Below are positions 17,084 through 25,041 of a DNA stretch of 43,792 nt, in pieces. The stretch lies in the NCBI GenBank assembly GCA_005884605.1, contig VBBE01000020.1:1-43792 (forward strand), read 5' to 3'. This stretch comes from Candidatus Bathyarchaeota archaeon (lineage in GTDB: Archaea > Thermoproteota > Bathyarchaeia > 40CM-2-53-6). The notes below the pieces were generated by a model, which saw nothing but the letters and a program-made list of their open reading frames with translations, was not told the DNA's origin and did not search any database. A program made the position numbers and the translations under genes. The first letter of the stretch is position 1. The number at the start of each line of letters is the position of its first letter.

Positions 17084-18148
17084 TCAGGACGAGGGATTGA
17101 GCAATCGCAATCGTTTCAGGATTAGCAACGCCTGGAGAGTTACCCATTTGCTGGGTTTACCTGCCTCTTCCAGTTGCAAGGTTCGGTCCATTCCCCATCC
17201 TTCCGTTACGAGCTCTCTCTCCTCCGGTCTTGACACCGTTTCTGTTCCGTGCATTGGGTGGGAGTGTCGCCAGCCTCGATACACCGCTTCCAGTGGCCAT
17301 CGTCCATCTACCAGTTGCTTGGCGCGCAACATTCGGAGCGCATCATCCATTCTATCATCTCTCGGGACCCCTAGCTCTGCTAGTACCCGTAACCCATGAA
17401 GGAAATCGTAACAGTAGTGTGTTGGATAGTGTATTTTCAGAAAGTCGAACAGGACGACTGAATCGTCCCGATCGGATTTGTAAATTTTGTGTTTGAGAAC
17501 GAACTCGGAGGATTTGGCAGCAGACTCTTTCCACTCTTCTCTCAGCTCATGTTTGATCATCTCGGAGAGCGCCCACATTGGCTCTACGGTTGCGAGGAAA
17601 GACCCGTGCTTGCCTGATGGGGCACAGTTCCAGGCGGAGTCGGATAGTTGCTTGGAGAGAAGCCAGCCCATTGCCTTCCGAACTCTATCATCCTTCGAAT
17701 ATCCCGCTTTTGCGAGGGCCCTGACCATGTTGCCGGTGTTGCAAACATGGGGATGGAACTGTTCCTCACCCTTGGAGCGTAGAGAGAATCCACCGCTCTC
17801 AACATTGTGAAGCTCGAAAAAATGCTCGACAGCGTTCGCGAATCTTGGATCATCTGATGTTACTCCGAGGTCCGCGAGGACCGCTAGCTGCCATCCTGTG
17901 GAGCTGAACTTTGGAACATAACATGACTCTTTGTTCTCCCAGTACGTGTGATCTTTCTGTTTCGCGAAAATCTTGGCGGCCCACCCTTCTCGTCCAATCC
18001 CCTCTCTAGCCTTTCGAACAGAAGTATCCTGTTTGTCCTGTCCCATCAGCTCAGTAAGCGTGAAGTATTGACTGGAGGGTTCGTTTTCTTCAAGCAACCA
18101 TCTCGAGACGGTCGGTGAGAGGAGGCTTTCTTTCTGAAGCTGTTCCAA
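17084..18148 (-). CDS. Alpha/alpha-toroid (prenyltransferase/squalene-cyclase repeat-like) protein
   Basis: The sequence has 354 residues with no signal peptide. It carries repeated helical-pair units such as STGWQLAVLADLGVTSDDPRF, NTGNMVRALAKAGYSKDDRV and LHGLRVLAELGVPRDDRM, each ending in a short D-D-x-R turn and often followed by a W or G-F motif (ESGGFSL, VDGRWPLE). This is the toroid pattern of terpene cyclases, prenyltransferases and related repeat proteins. The DxDD motif of squalene cyclases is absent, so it is unlikely to be a cyclase. It is probably an uncharacterised soluble protein. The start is TTG at 18148. It lies 107 bases from the ABC ATPase start on the same strand. Confidence 0.7.
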   Translation of the reverse strand: MEQLQKESLLSPTVSRWLLEENEPSSQYFTLTELMGQDKQDTSVRKAREGIGREGWAAKIFAKQKDHTYWENKESCYVPKFSSTGWQLAVLADLGVTSDDPRFANAVEHFFELHNVESGGFSLRSKGEEQFHPHVCNTGNMVRALAKAGYSKDDRVRKAMGWLLSKQLSDSAWNCAPSGKHGSFLATVEPMWALSEMIKHELREEWKESAAKSSEFVLKHKIYKSDRDDSVVLFDFLKIHYPTHYCYDFLHGLRVLAELGVPRDDRMDDALRMLRAKQLVDGRWPLEAVYRGWRHSHPMHGTETVSRPEERELVTEGWGMDRTLQLEEAGKPSKWVTLQALLILKRLRLLNPSS

Positions 18149-18281
18149 TCGGGCTCACGAATGCTATACATGCTCGTCTAAAGAGTCTTCTTGCAATCGG
18201 GAAACCACCAGAGGCGATCCGCCAGGAATCCAATTCCATAATGTTCTTGAATATGGCGTCGGTGAACGAATTTGTCTATCC

Positions 18282-18872
18282 TTGAGCTCTTGGGAGGACG
18301 CCTACAAGACCGTACCACCATGGGACGTAGGCCGGCCGCAACCAGCCTTCGTAGAGCTCGTGCGGGCCGGAGAACTGAGTAAGGGCAGAGTTCTCGATGT
18401 CGGGTGCGGAACAGGTGAGAACGCGCTCTATCTCGCGGAGAACGGGTTCTCTGTTACCGGAGTCGATCTGTCAAGCCGAGCGGTTGCCGTGGCAAGCGCG
18501 AAGACCGCTGAGAAAAGGTTGAAAATTGATTTCCGAGCTGGAAACGTTCTTTCACTGGACTTCAAGGACGGTCTCTTCGACAATATTATCGATTCGGGAC
18601 TCTTCCACACATTTCCCGATAACGACCGGCCAGTTTACACTCACGAGATCTCTAGAGTTCTAGTTACTAATGGAAAGTACTTCATGCTATGTTTCAGCGA
18701 GAAAGAGCCCACTGGCTGGGGTGGACCACGAAGAGTTACGAGAGGGGAGATCGAGGTAACGTTCTCGCAGCTCTTCAAGATCAACTACATCAGGGATGCA
18801 TTATTCGCCACGCGATTCCACAATGATGGTGGGAGAGCATACCTAACGTCCGCGACCAGAAGATCCGTTTAG
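18282..18872 (+). CDS. Class I SAM-dependent methyltransferase (TPMT/TehB-like)
   Basis: The 196-residue protein begins SSWEDAYKTVPPWDVGRPQPAF, a signature of a small-molecule methyltransferase group related to thiopurine methyltransferase and TehB. Motif I is RVLDVGCGTGENALYLA, followed by VTGVDLSSRAV (acidic SAM ribose contact) and LFDNIIDSGLFHTF. The substrate cannot be predicted; relatives act on metalloids, thiols or halides. The start is TTG at 18282. It stands alone, flanked by divergent or convergent genes. Confidence 0.85.
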   Translation: MSSWEDAYKTVPPWDVGRPQPAFVELVRAGELSKGRVLDVGCGTGENALYLAENGFSVTGVDLSSRAVAVASAKTAEKRLKIDFRAGNVLSLDFKDGLFDNIIDSGLFHTFPDNDRPVYTHEISRVLVTNGKYFMLCFSEKEPTGWGGPRRVTRGEIEVTFSQLFKINYIRDALFATRFHNDGGRAYLTSATRRSV

Positions 18873-18944
18873 ATTATTCTCTAGCGGGTGACAAGGAAGT
18901 AGAACAACTCCCGAGCTGAACGTTCTTGTTTCTACGGTAATTCC

Positions 18945-19370
18945 TTAGACCGATTCTGTTTTCAGATAAGAGGATTTGACTTGCATGATTCCCTTCTGTC
19001 GCTTCAGCTCACCCTCCAATCTCGTGATATCTTGGGCCCTGCCGCGGACTAGCAGAGCGCAAAGGCAGTGCGCAGCGTCGATGTGGGCGTGCAGTGATGA
19101 GAGAATGGATTGTCTATGGTGGTGAGATGTTTCTGTGATACCCTCATCGGCGCCGTGAGTCTCATGGTTGTAGACCATGACGATGGACCCGACAACATGG
19201 CCTCCTCTGACGCCTGTCTCAAAATCCGAGATGAAGGATCGCATCGCCGCTTGCAGAGCCTTGGACCTGTCTCTGTAGCCGCTGTGCTCGGAAGCCCTGT
19301 CGAAGGCTCCAAGAAGCTCAGGTGGCAGAGACATGCTTATTCTGGTAACTCCCACATCACTCAACACCAA
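18945..19370 (-). CDS. nikR: NikR-like nickel-responsive transcriptional regulator
   Basis: The 141-residue protein has an N-terminal ribbon-helix-helix (TRISMSLPPELLGAFDRAS...GYRDRSKALQ) and a C-terminal ACT-like metal domain. All four ligands that bind Ni(II) in E. coli NikR align: His83 (from the partner chain), His94, His96 and Cys102, in HHHRQSILSSLHAH and AAHC, with the same 11-, 2- and 6-residue spacing. It should bind DNA when metal-loaded and repress metal uptake. It is divergent from a NiCoT-type transporter, the expected target. The start is TTG at 19370 or a nearby alternative; the RHH strand begins at residue 8. Cobalt sensing cannot be excluded. Confidence 0.93.
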   Translation of the reverse strand: MVLSDVGVTRISMSLPPELLGAFDRASEHSGYRDRSKALQAAMRSFISDFETGVRGGHVVGSIVMVYNHETHGADEGITETSHHHRQSILSSLHAHIDAAHCLCALLVRGRAQDITRLEGELKRQKGIMQVKSSYLKTESV

Positions 19371-19388
19371 TTCATGACTCGCCTCATA

Positions 19389-19448
19389 GTATTACTCAGC
19401 GTGGCCGAGTCGGCTAAAAGTATTACCAACTTGAGACTTTATATTACC
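19389..19448. promoter_or_regulatory. Three TATTAC boxes between nikR and the nickel/cobalt transporter; TATA box
   Basis: AGTATTAC occurs at 19389-19396 and 19420-19427, and TATATTAC at 19441-19448. The TATTAC cores are 31 and 21 bases apart, close to three and two helical turns, so they face the same side of DNA. The third overlaps TTTATATTA (19439-19447), a plausible TATA box for the transporter, where bound NikR would block transcription. Half-sites of characterised NikR operators (GTATGA, TATTATT) are broadly similar. The assignment is inferred from position, phasing and the neighbouring regulator. Confidence 0.5.
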
Positions 19449-19506
19449 ACATAGAGGGGTCTGGTCGAGACAACCTGTCAATGTGCGCCGGGAGCCGTAA
19501 GAGCTC

Positions 19507-20574
19507 TTGGAGAGGGCGTCTTCCGAATTGACTGAAATCCAATTAGATCACTCAAAGCTCGGACTCTCAACAGCAGAGAAACTCAGAATCTCAATCATAT
19601 ACTCAGCGCTGGGCATCGCCACCCTCGCTGGCCTCGCGGCCTCCATCATCATAGGACAATTGTCCGCCCTCCTCGCGGGATTGGGAGTCCTTGCATTCAC
19701 CTTCGGACTGCGTCACGGAGTTGACGCCGACCACATTGTAGCGATCGACAATACTACAAGGAAACTCCTCCAAGAAGGCAAGCGCCCCCTTACCGTTGGT
19801 ATGTGGTTCTCCCTAGGCCACTCGACGGTCGTCGTCGGCCTTGTCGTCTCACTCATTCTCGCCACCAACGCAGTAAAGGACCAGATTCCCGCCCTTCGAA
19901 GCAGCGGCGCGATAATAGGAACAACTGTCTCCGGAGTCTTCCTGTTCCTCATCGGACTCATCAATGTCATCATCGTCCTGGGAATCTATCGAGTGTTCAC
20001 GACCCTCAAACAGGGAAAGATGAACGAGTCGGAACTGGATATTCTCCTGGAAAACAGGGGATTCCTAAACCGCTACTTCAAAGGACTCTTCAAGATCGTC
20101 CGTGAGCCCTGGCAGATCTATCCTATTGGAGTCCTGTTCGGACTTGGCTTCGACACCGCCAGCGAGATCGCCCTGATAGCCATCACTGTGGGAGTCGGAG
20201 TATCAGCGGCTGTTCCTCTCTGGATGATCCTCGTTCTCCCCTTGATGTTCACTTGTGGAATGGTCCTGGTCGACATGACTGATGGGATTACGATGCTCAC
20301 CGCGTATGGCTGGGCGTTTCTGAGGCCCATTCGAAAAATATACTACAATCTTACTGTGACGATAATATCCGTCGTGGTTGCTTTTGCAATCGGCGGAGTC
20401 GAACTTCTCCAAGTCCTCTCTAACGAGCTGAAGCTGACCGGTCCATTCTGGAAGTGGCTTGGAACCCTCGATTTCGAGACGATGGGTTTCGGAATAATTG
20501 GCATATTCGTAGTATCATGGCTTGCTTCCATGGCTTACTGGAAATACAAGCGCTATGACGAACTCTACAACTGA
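19507..20574 (+). CDS. NiCoT-family nickel/cobalt transporter
   Basis: The 355-residue membrane protein has about eight helices. The diagnostic NiCoT signature in helix II is RHGVDADHIVAIDNTTR (the HxxxDH metal motif). Further family motifs are LGFDTASEIALI and GMVLVDMTDGI. It imports Ni(II) and/or Co(II) with high affinity in a single-component, ion-coupled manner. Its position opposite nikR indicates metal-dependent repression. The cobalamin-binding mutase subunit 56 bases downstream raises the possibility that cobalt is the physiologically important cargo. The start is TTG at 19507; a nearby alternative is possible. Confidence 0.93.
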   Translation: MERASSELTEIQLDHSKLGLSTAEKLRISIIYSALGIATLAGLAASIIIGQLSALLAGLGVLAFTFGLRHGVDADHIVAIDNTTRKLLQEGKRPLTVGMWFSLGHSTVVVGLVVSLILATNAVKDQIPALRSSGAIIGTTVSGVFLFLIGLINVIIVLGIYRVFTTLKQGKMNESELDILLENRGFLNRYFKGLFKIVREPWQIYPIGVLFGLGFDTASEIALIAITVGVGVSAAVPLWMILVLPLMFTCGMVLVDMTDGITMLTAYGWAFLRPIRKIYYNLTVTIISVVVAFAIGGVELLQVLSNELKLTGPFWKWLGTLDFETMGFGIIGIFVVSWLASMAYWKYKRYDELYN

Positions 20575-20630
20575 ATGGATCCGATAGTCCTTATTAGCGA
20601 ACGGGTTCTTCGGATGATCAGAACGATCCG

Positions 20631-21077
20631 ATGCCCTCGCAGAAAAAATCAGTATCGAAACCGGCCAAGAGGATTCGTATTCTTGTTGCGAAGCCTGGAC
20701 TAGACGGGCATGATAGAGGTGCGCTGATCTTGACTCGGGCTTTCCGAGACGCGGGCATGGAGGTAATCTACACTGGCTTTCTAGCGACTCCCGAACAGGT
20801 TGCCCAGATGGCTATTGATGAGGATGTGGATGTTGTTGCGATGAGTCTCCTAAACGGTGCTCACATGACTGCCTTCCCAAAGGTTGCAAAGCTCATCCGG
20901 GAGAAAGGTGGAGGCGATATTCTGTTAGTGGGTGGCGGTATCATCCCAGACGAGGACAAGCCGTTGTTGGAGAAGCAGGGAATTACCGGCAATTTTGGGC
21001 CGGGGACCCCTCTCAAGACGATCATCGAACATGTCGAGAGCGTTGTAGGCGAGAGAGAGTCCAAAAAGAAACAGTAA
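20631..21077 (+). CDS. Cobalamin-binding subunit of methylmalonyl-CoA-type mutase (C-terminal domain protein)
   Basis: The 148-residue protein is a standalone B12-binding domain. RIRILVAKPGLDGHDRGA contains the DxHxxG motif (Asp25, His27, Gly30), in which His coordinates cobalt in the base-off/His-on mode. MSLLNGAHM and LVGGGIIPDED follow as the nucleotide-tail contacts. This is the small subunit of split acyl-CoA mutases (methylmalonyl-CoA or 2-hydroxyisobutyryl-CoA type). The large catalytic subunit is not in the window. It is on the same strand as, and close behind, the Ni/Co transporter. Confidence 0.92.
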   Translation: MPSQKKSVSKPAKRIRILVAKPGLDGHDRGALILTRAFRDAGMEVIYTGFLATPEQVAQMAIDEDVDVVAMSLLNGAHMTAFPKVAKLIREKGGGDILLVGGGIIPDEDKPLLEKQGITGNFGPGTPLKTIIEHVESVVGERESKKKQ

Positions 21078-21123
21078 AGCCAAGTCCTTTCAAAAGAAGT
21101 GAATTCCATAAGGTCGAAAGAAC

Positions 21124-21525
21124 ATGGGCTTTCTCTCCATTATGGGCAAGACCATCATCGGCATAGCCGTCATCGCACCTGTCGTCGCTCTATATTTTGC
21201 AATGACATCCAGCGACGCACTAGGTCTGGCCGGCGTTGTAGGATTGCTAGCGGGAAGCGGCTTATTTTGCGTCGGCGGGCTATACGCCGGGCTCCTGGGA
21301 CTTAAGATTGAAAGGCTGTCCGCGAGATTGGACCCAGTTTCCAGGCAGAGGCCTAGAACCAAGGCGAAGAATCTGATCAAAGCAGAGTGTCCTATCGATC
21401 ATCGGGAAGGAGTGTTTGTGCATGTGAGCCCATTCCGAAGCGATGCCGTACCGGACGGGCTGGACGTCTTCTTGGGCTCATGTGGGCACGAGGTCCACCG
21501 CGGAGAAATCGAAGCCGAAGCCTAG
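21124..21525 (+). CDS. Hypothetical two-helix membrane protein
   Basis: The sequence has 133 residues. Two hydrophobic helices (about residues 8-27 and 33-58, the second Gly/Leu-rich) form an N-terminal hairpin. The remainder is a soluble tail of about 70 residues with ECPIDH and GSCGHEVHRGEIE, whose Cys and His residues could bind metal. I do not recognise the family. The ATG at 21124 follows the mutase subunit gene by 46 bases on the same strand. A shadow frame of similar length exists, but the membrane-helix pattern supports this frame. Confidence 0.6.
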   Translation: MGFLSIMGKTIIGIAVIAPVVALYFAMTSSDALGLAGVVGLLAGSGLFCVGGLYAGLLGLKIERLSARLDPVSRQRPRTKAKNLIKAECPIDHREGVFVHVSPFRSDAVPDGLDVFLGSCGHEVHRGEIEAEA

Positions 21526-21602
21526 CTCCCCCAAGCCCAAAGGGGCCCCGGATTCGAGGTCAGAAGGTGATTCAGCTCAATCCTTCCACGGTGCGTCGCT
21601 TC

Positions 21603-22784
21603 TTAGAATCGATACTTCATCCAATATTCCTCCAGCTTAGTCTTCTCCACCTGCCATTTCTTGCGAGGCGGGTGAAACTCCAGCCGCGGAGGATTTGAGA
21701 GAAACTCACCCCTAAGCATGGCGCTTTCTCCCCTGTTAACTTCGAGAAAACAAGACCCGGTCCCATCCCAAATCTTTCGTTCCCCTTTTCCCGTGATAGA
21801 CATTGCAATATTGTTTGATACAACTTCAGCCTGGCCGAGGGCGAACGACCCTGACTTCGGCAGAAAGGGAACGTGCGCATGAGGCGTCTCGATTGCAGTG
21901 ACATCTCCAATAGCGTAGACGTTTTCAAACCTGGTGGCCAAGGTCTGCGGACTGACTGGAACCCAACCGGACGAATCGGTTAACCCAGCATCGACGACGG
22001 CGCTTGGACACTTGTGAGGCGGAACAATGATTAGTAGATCGTATGGGAGCTCTGTCTTCTCCTCAAACACTATCTTTTCCTTTTCTACTTTTGAAAGCTT
22101 GACCTTGGGGCGAAACGCTATTCCCTTGGCTGCCAAGAGCCTCTCTACTTGTTTACCAATTACAGGACCTGCAGCTGGAGCTGGATGAGGCTCCGGAGTG
22201 AAAAACTCCATTGTAATTTTTTTCTTCGCCCTGGCAAAGTGATCCTGCAAGAGGAGCGCCAGACCATAAGGTGCGACAGGACACTTGATAGGCAATCGAG
22301 ATATTCCGATTACCAACCTTCCACTTTCAAGACCTTCTAGCGCATCACGCAATTTCATCGCCGAGTCGAAATCATAAAACTGGTGAGCGTACCTCTCCAG
22401 TCCCGGAACGTCGCCAAGCGAGTAGTCGACGCCCATCGAAATGACTAGATGATCATAGTGCAACTCTTCAGATTCAGTCTTGACCAACTTAGAAGACGTC
22501 ACAATTGAACGGACCCGATCATTGATCAGTCGGATCCTCCGTTTCTTCGGAATCGAGAGGGCGCGTCGGACTTTTCCAGGTTCGCGGCGACCCATTGCAA
22601 GCAAAGGGAAGGATGGCGGGAACTCGAAAATCTTTTTTTGTTCGACGATCGTGATCGATGCGGATGGTGCACGCTCGGCCAAGAGGCTTGACGTTGCCAG
22701 ACCTCCCATCCCGCAGCCGAGGATAACGACTCTATCGTTCGATGGCAACGTTAAGTGGTCAAAGGTTGAGGATGTGAAGGGCAA
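21603..22784 (-). CDS. FAD-dependent pyridine nucleotide-disulfide-type oxidoreductase, sulfide:quinone oxidoreductase-like
   Basis: The 393-residue protein has an N-terminal FAD dinucleotide motif VVILGCGMGGLATSSLLAE, an internal YDHLVISMG segment, CPVAPYGLALLLQDHF (the CPxAPYE-like block of SQR/flavocytochrome c sulfide dehydrogenase) and the second FAD motif FENVYAIGDVTAIETPHAHVP. Cysteines near residue 165 (CPVAPYG), in PPHKCP and near the C-terminus (GTGSCF) could supply the redox-active pair. SQRs oxidise sulfide and pass electrons to quinone at the membrane. Activity is not certain, since the wider group includes type-II NADH dehydrogenase-like enzymes. The start is TTG. Confidence 0.75.
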   Translation of the reverse strand: MPFTSSTFDHLTLPSNDRVVILGCGMGGLATSSLLAERAPSASITIVEQKKIFEFPPSFPLLAMGRREPGKVRRALSIPKKRRIRLINDRVRSIVTSSKLVKTESEELHYDHLVISMGVDYSLGDVPGLERYAHQFYDFDSAMKLRDALEGLESGRLVIGISRLPIKCPVAPYGLALLLQDHFARAKKKITMEFFTPEPHPAPAAGPVIGKQVERLLAAKGIAFRPKVKLSKVEKEKIVFEEKTELPYDLLIIVPPHKCPSAVVDAGLTDSSGWVPVSPQTLATRFENVYAIGDVTAIETPHAHVPFLPKSGSFALGQAEVVSNNIAMSITGKGERKIWDGTGSCFLEVNRGESAMLRGEFLSNPPRLEFHPPRKKWQVEKTKLEEYWMKYRF

Positions 22785-22879
22785 TAACCCTTTGCGAGTG
22801 ATGGGACGAAGGCCCTCAGTCAGAAGCTACGCTGATGCAAGCGCGCGAGTTTGCTGTTTCGAAGAGGTCGTTACTTCAG

Positions 22880-23092
22880 TTACGATGCTGCTTCTAGGGG
22901 GTAGTCTCCTCGGTTTCGGACGATCCGGAGGAGGCGGAGTTGTTTCCTTGCTTCCTCGTAGCAGAAATCGCACAACCGTACTGATTTCTCGCCTGGTTCA
23001 GCCATGAACCAGGTCGTCTCTGAAGCCGGCTTCGAATCCTTGCAGTAAGCGCACTCGATTTCTTCCCTCTCCAAGAGACTTGTAGCGCTCAT
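22880..23092 (-). CDS. Small zinc-finger protein (two CxxC motifs)
   Basis: This is a 70-residue protein from an ATG. ECAYCKDSK near the N-terminus and LCDFCYEEARKQL 25 residues later give two CxxC knuckles, as in a treble-clef or zinc-ribbon fold, followed by a basic helix (RKQLRLLRIVRNRG). I do not know the family. A role in nucleic-acid or protein binding is plausible but unproven. A longer plus-strand frame covers the same bases; the paired CxxC pattern favours this one. Confidence 0.65.
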   Translation of the reverse strand: MSATSLLEREEIECAYCKDSKPASETTWFMAEPGEKSVRLCDFCYEEARKQLRLLRIVRNRGDYPLEAAS

Positions 23093-23239
23093 GTCGTGCT
23101 GGAATTAGGGTTCTACCAGAAGATAAGCCTAGCTGATTCTCCACGCGCTTGGCTTTCTCAAGCCGGAGTTATACTCTAAAGCCAGCGCTCAAGACTGCTC
23201 ATCCAAAGGCGAGAAAAATCGGCTCCCAGAACTGGAATC

Positions 23240-24082
23240 TTGGCAACAGTTCTCTCCGGGATACTATTCGGTACAAGCGTGCCGATAATCAAGCTCGGAC
23301 TGAATCTCCTTCCCGCAGACCTATTCGTGGCTTTTCGATTTTCACTAGCCTCTGTTCTGGTTCTCTTGTTTCTTCGTCGAAACGGATGGGTTGACTGGAC
23401 TCTTCTCCGGACAAGACCCATCTGGGTTGTGGGATTCGTCAATGCCCTAGGATACGTGCTGCAGTTTCAGGGACAGAGGTTCACAACCTCCTCGGATGCA
23501 GCCCTGATCATAGGCACAGCGGCCTTGATGATTCCGATTCTATCTTGGGCTCGTGGAAGTGAAATGATAGGAGCGAAGAAAGGTCTCGGAGTATTGTCAG
23601 GGTTTCTTGGAGCGAGCATGGTAGTTACCCGGGGTCAGGTCATGAGCTTGGGTCAGGCCCAGTTTCTGGGCGACGTGCTGATACTTGGAACAGCTGTCAC
23701 CATAGCTTTGGTTTTCATCTATTCCAAGGACATCGTTGTCCAGAAGGGAGGACGAGCGGTCACTGGGGGTATGATTCTCATCACAAGTATTCTTCTTGTC
23801 CTAGCCATTCCGTTGGACCAGGGTGCATCCGTCAACCTAGGCTGGGAAGCGGCCTTCTACACCGCGTTCCTAGCGGTGGTTGCAACGGTAGGAGCTTACT
23901 ATTTCCTAATGAAAGGATTAGAAACCGTGTCGTCTACCGTGTCCTCGATCATTCTTCCGATAGAGGTGATCGTCGCCGTCGCGCTATCAGTGATAATCTT
24001 CGATGACCCGTTCAACATATACTCAGGAACAGGCGCTGTACTGATAGTGACCGGTGTCCTATTAGTTTCGTCCTCGTCCTAG
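23240..24082 (+). CDS. EamA/DMT-superfamily transporter
   Basis: The protein has 280 residues with ten predicted membrane helices arranged as two EamA repeats. The first repeat begins ATVLSGILFGTSVPIIKLGL with PADLFVAFRFSLASVLVLL. The second ends SSTVSSIILPIEVIVAVALSVIIF and the typical YSGTGAVLIVTGVLLV. Members export or import small metabolites such as amino acids; the substrate is unknown. The TTG start trims the first helix closely. The frame stays open upstream but shows no ATG or GTG in the preceding ~50 bases, so the true start is uncertain. Confidence 0.88.
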   Translation: MATVLSGILFGTSVPIIKLGLNLLPADLFVAFRFSLASVLVLLFLRRNGWVDWTLLRTRPIWVVGFVNALGYVLQFQGQRFTTSSDAALIIGTAALMIPILSWARGSEMIGAKKGLGVLSGFLGASMVVTRGQVMSLGQAQFLGDVLILGTAVTIALVFIYSKDIVVQKGGRAVTGGMILITSILLVLAIPLDQGASVNLGWEAAFYTAFLAVVATVGAYYFLMKGLETVSSTVSSIILPIEVIVAVALSVIIFDDPFNIYSGTGAVLIVTGVLLVSSSS

Positions 24083-24092
24083 AACGAGATTA

Positions 24093-24803
24093 CTACTGGT
24101 GGGCGCCGCAAGTAGGACAATTGGGCGCATTCGCGTCCATCAGTCCCGTGCAGTACTTACAGCGGACCTTCACCGATGGCGCTTGCTGTTGTGGCGGTGG
24201 AACACCGTATCCAGGCTGACCATAGCCTTGGTAGCCTTGATAGCCCTGGTTCATGGGTGGCATCCCATAGCCAGGATTTGGCTGATAACCGGGGTTCGGT
24301 CCATAACCTGCGGGCATGGGTCCCGGGCCATATCCGACATTCATCGGCATGGAACCGTAGGCCCCCGCTGGAACAAACGCGATTTGAGTCTCGTTGGTCA
24401 TGTCGGGTCTTCCCTTGACCTGCAAGACCGCCTTCAATAAGTTCTGGACGGAAGCTCCACCCCGTGTCGCTCTGCAGGGAGGAATGCCCACACTGAACGG
24501 AAATTCTCGGGCTGGGCCTTTTCCGAAATCAGTAGCCCCGGCGACTTGTACATCGCGTTGGTAGAGATTGTTGGTCCGACGCTGGTTCTCTTGGATCCTC
24601 TGGTTGTTGGGGAGAGTGACCCAGACCATCTCGTTCCAGCTCTCAACCACCCTTGCTTCAACCTTCAATCCGATGGACGGAATGTACTCTTCTGCTTCCA
24701 CGTGGATCTTGCCCGCGACCGGCTCTCCCTCTTGGAAAGTCCCCTTGTCAAGAGCGATCCAAATCTTGCCTTTTGGATGGGTAAGATGACTCAATAGACC
24801 CAA
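24093..24803 (-). CDS. Arrestin/Spo0M-like domain, Gly-Tyr-Pro-rich linker and C-terminal zinc ribbon
   Basis: The 236-residue protein has three parts. Residues 1-135 look like one arrestin-fold beta-sandwich of the Spo0M type: GKIWIALDKGTFQEGEPVAG, then KIHVEAEEYIPSIGLKVEA, and EFPFSVGIPP. Residues about 145-205 are low-complexity with repeats of GYGPGP, NPGYQPNPGYG and QGYQGYQGYGQ, like a disordered, phase-separation-prone segment. The end is a double-CxxC zinc ribbon (RCKYCTG and NCPTCGAH). It is probably a cytoplasmic scaffold or sorting-like adaptor, but the function is unknown. The start is TTG at 24803. Confidence 0.72.
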   Translation of the reverse strand: MGLLSHLTHPKGKIWIALDKGTFQEGEPVAGKIHVEAEEYIPSIGLKVEARVVESWNEMVWVTLPNNQRIQENQRRTNNLYQRDVQVAGATDFGKGPAREFPFSVGIPPCRATRGGASVQNLLKAVLQVKGRPDMTNETQIAFVPAGAYGSMPMNVGYGPGPMPAGYGPNPGYQPNPGYGMPPMNQGYQGYQGYGQPGYGVPPPQQQAPSVKVRCKYCTGLMDANAPNCPTCGAHQ

Positions 24804-25041
24804 ACGTGATCCTCCGAATGGATTCTATCAAGTTCTATGTGCGCTATCAATCGAGCGTAACCAAACCAGCCTCTTAGGAGAAACATGCTGTCCTTTCGGG
24901 AAAGTTTCGGAAAAAGGCTGGTAGCATTAGCTCGCAGTCATTGCACGGTATCGATACTCGGCGTGTCAGAAGGTTTAATTTTTCCCTGACTCCAAATCGA
25001 TTGTAGCTTGGCCTAATGGAATTCGGAGAAGGCAGAAGGGA
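24804..25041. other. Structured 238-base intergenic region upstream of grpE
   Basis: No convincing gene lies here. It contains an 8-base inverted repeat ACCAGCCT (24865-24872) / AGGCTGGT (24915-24922) enclosing the smaller hairpin CTTTC-GG-GAAAG (24893-24904). Downstream are a perfect 10-base palindrome GTATCGATAC (24948-24957) and a TATA-like TTTAATTTTT (24974-24983). The nested stems could be a terminator/small RNA for either strand. The palindrome lies just upstream of the grpE TATA box, where a heat-shock regulator could bind. All roles are inferred. Confidence 0.4.
24974..24983 (+). promoter_or_regulatory. TATA-like box of the grpE-dnaK-dnaJ operon
   Basis: TTTAATTTTT is about 60-68 bases before the grpE GTG start, predicting a transcript start near 25005 and a leader of about 35 bases. 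The GTATCGATAC palindrome sits 17 bases upstream. Confidence 0.4.

Noticed and set aside
22480..23007. 175-residue plus-strand ORF
   Set aside because: It lies antisense to the SQR-like flavoprotein and the small CxxC protein, and has the Ser/Arg-rich composition of a shadow frame.
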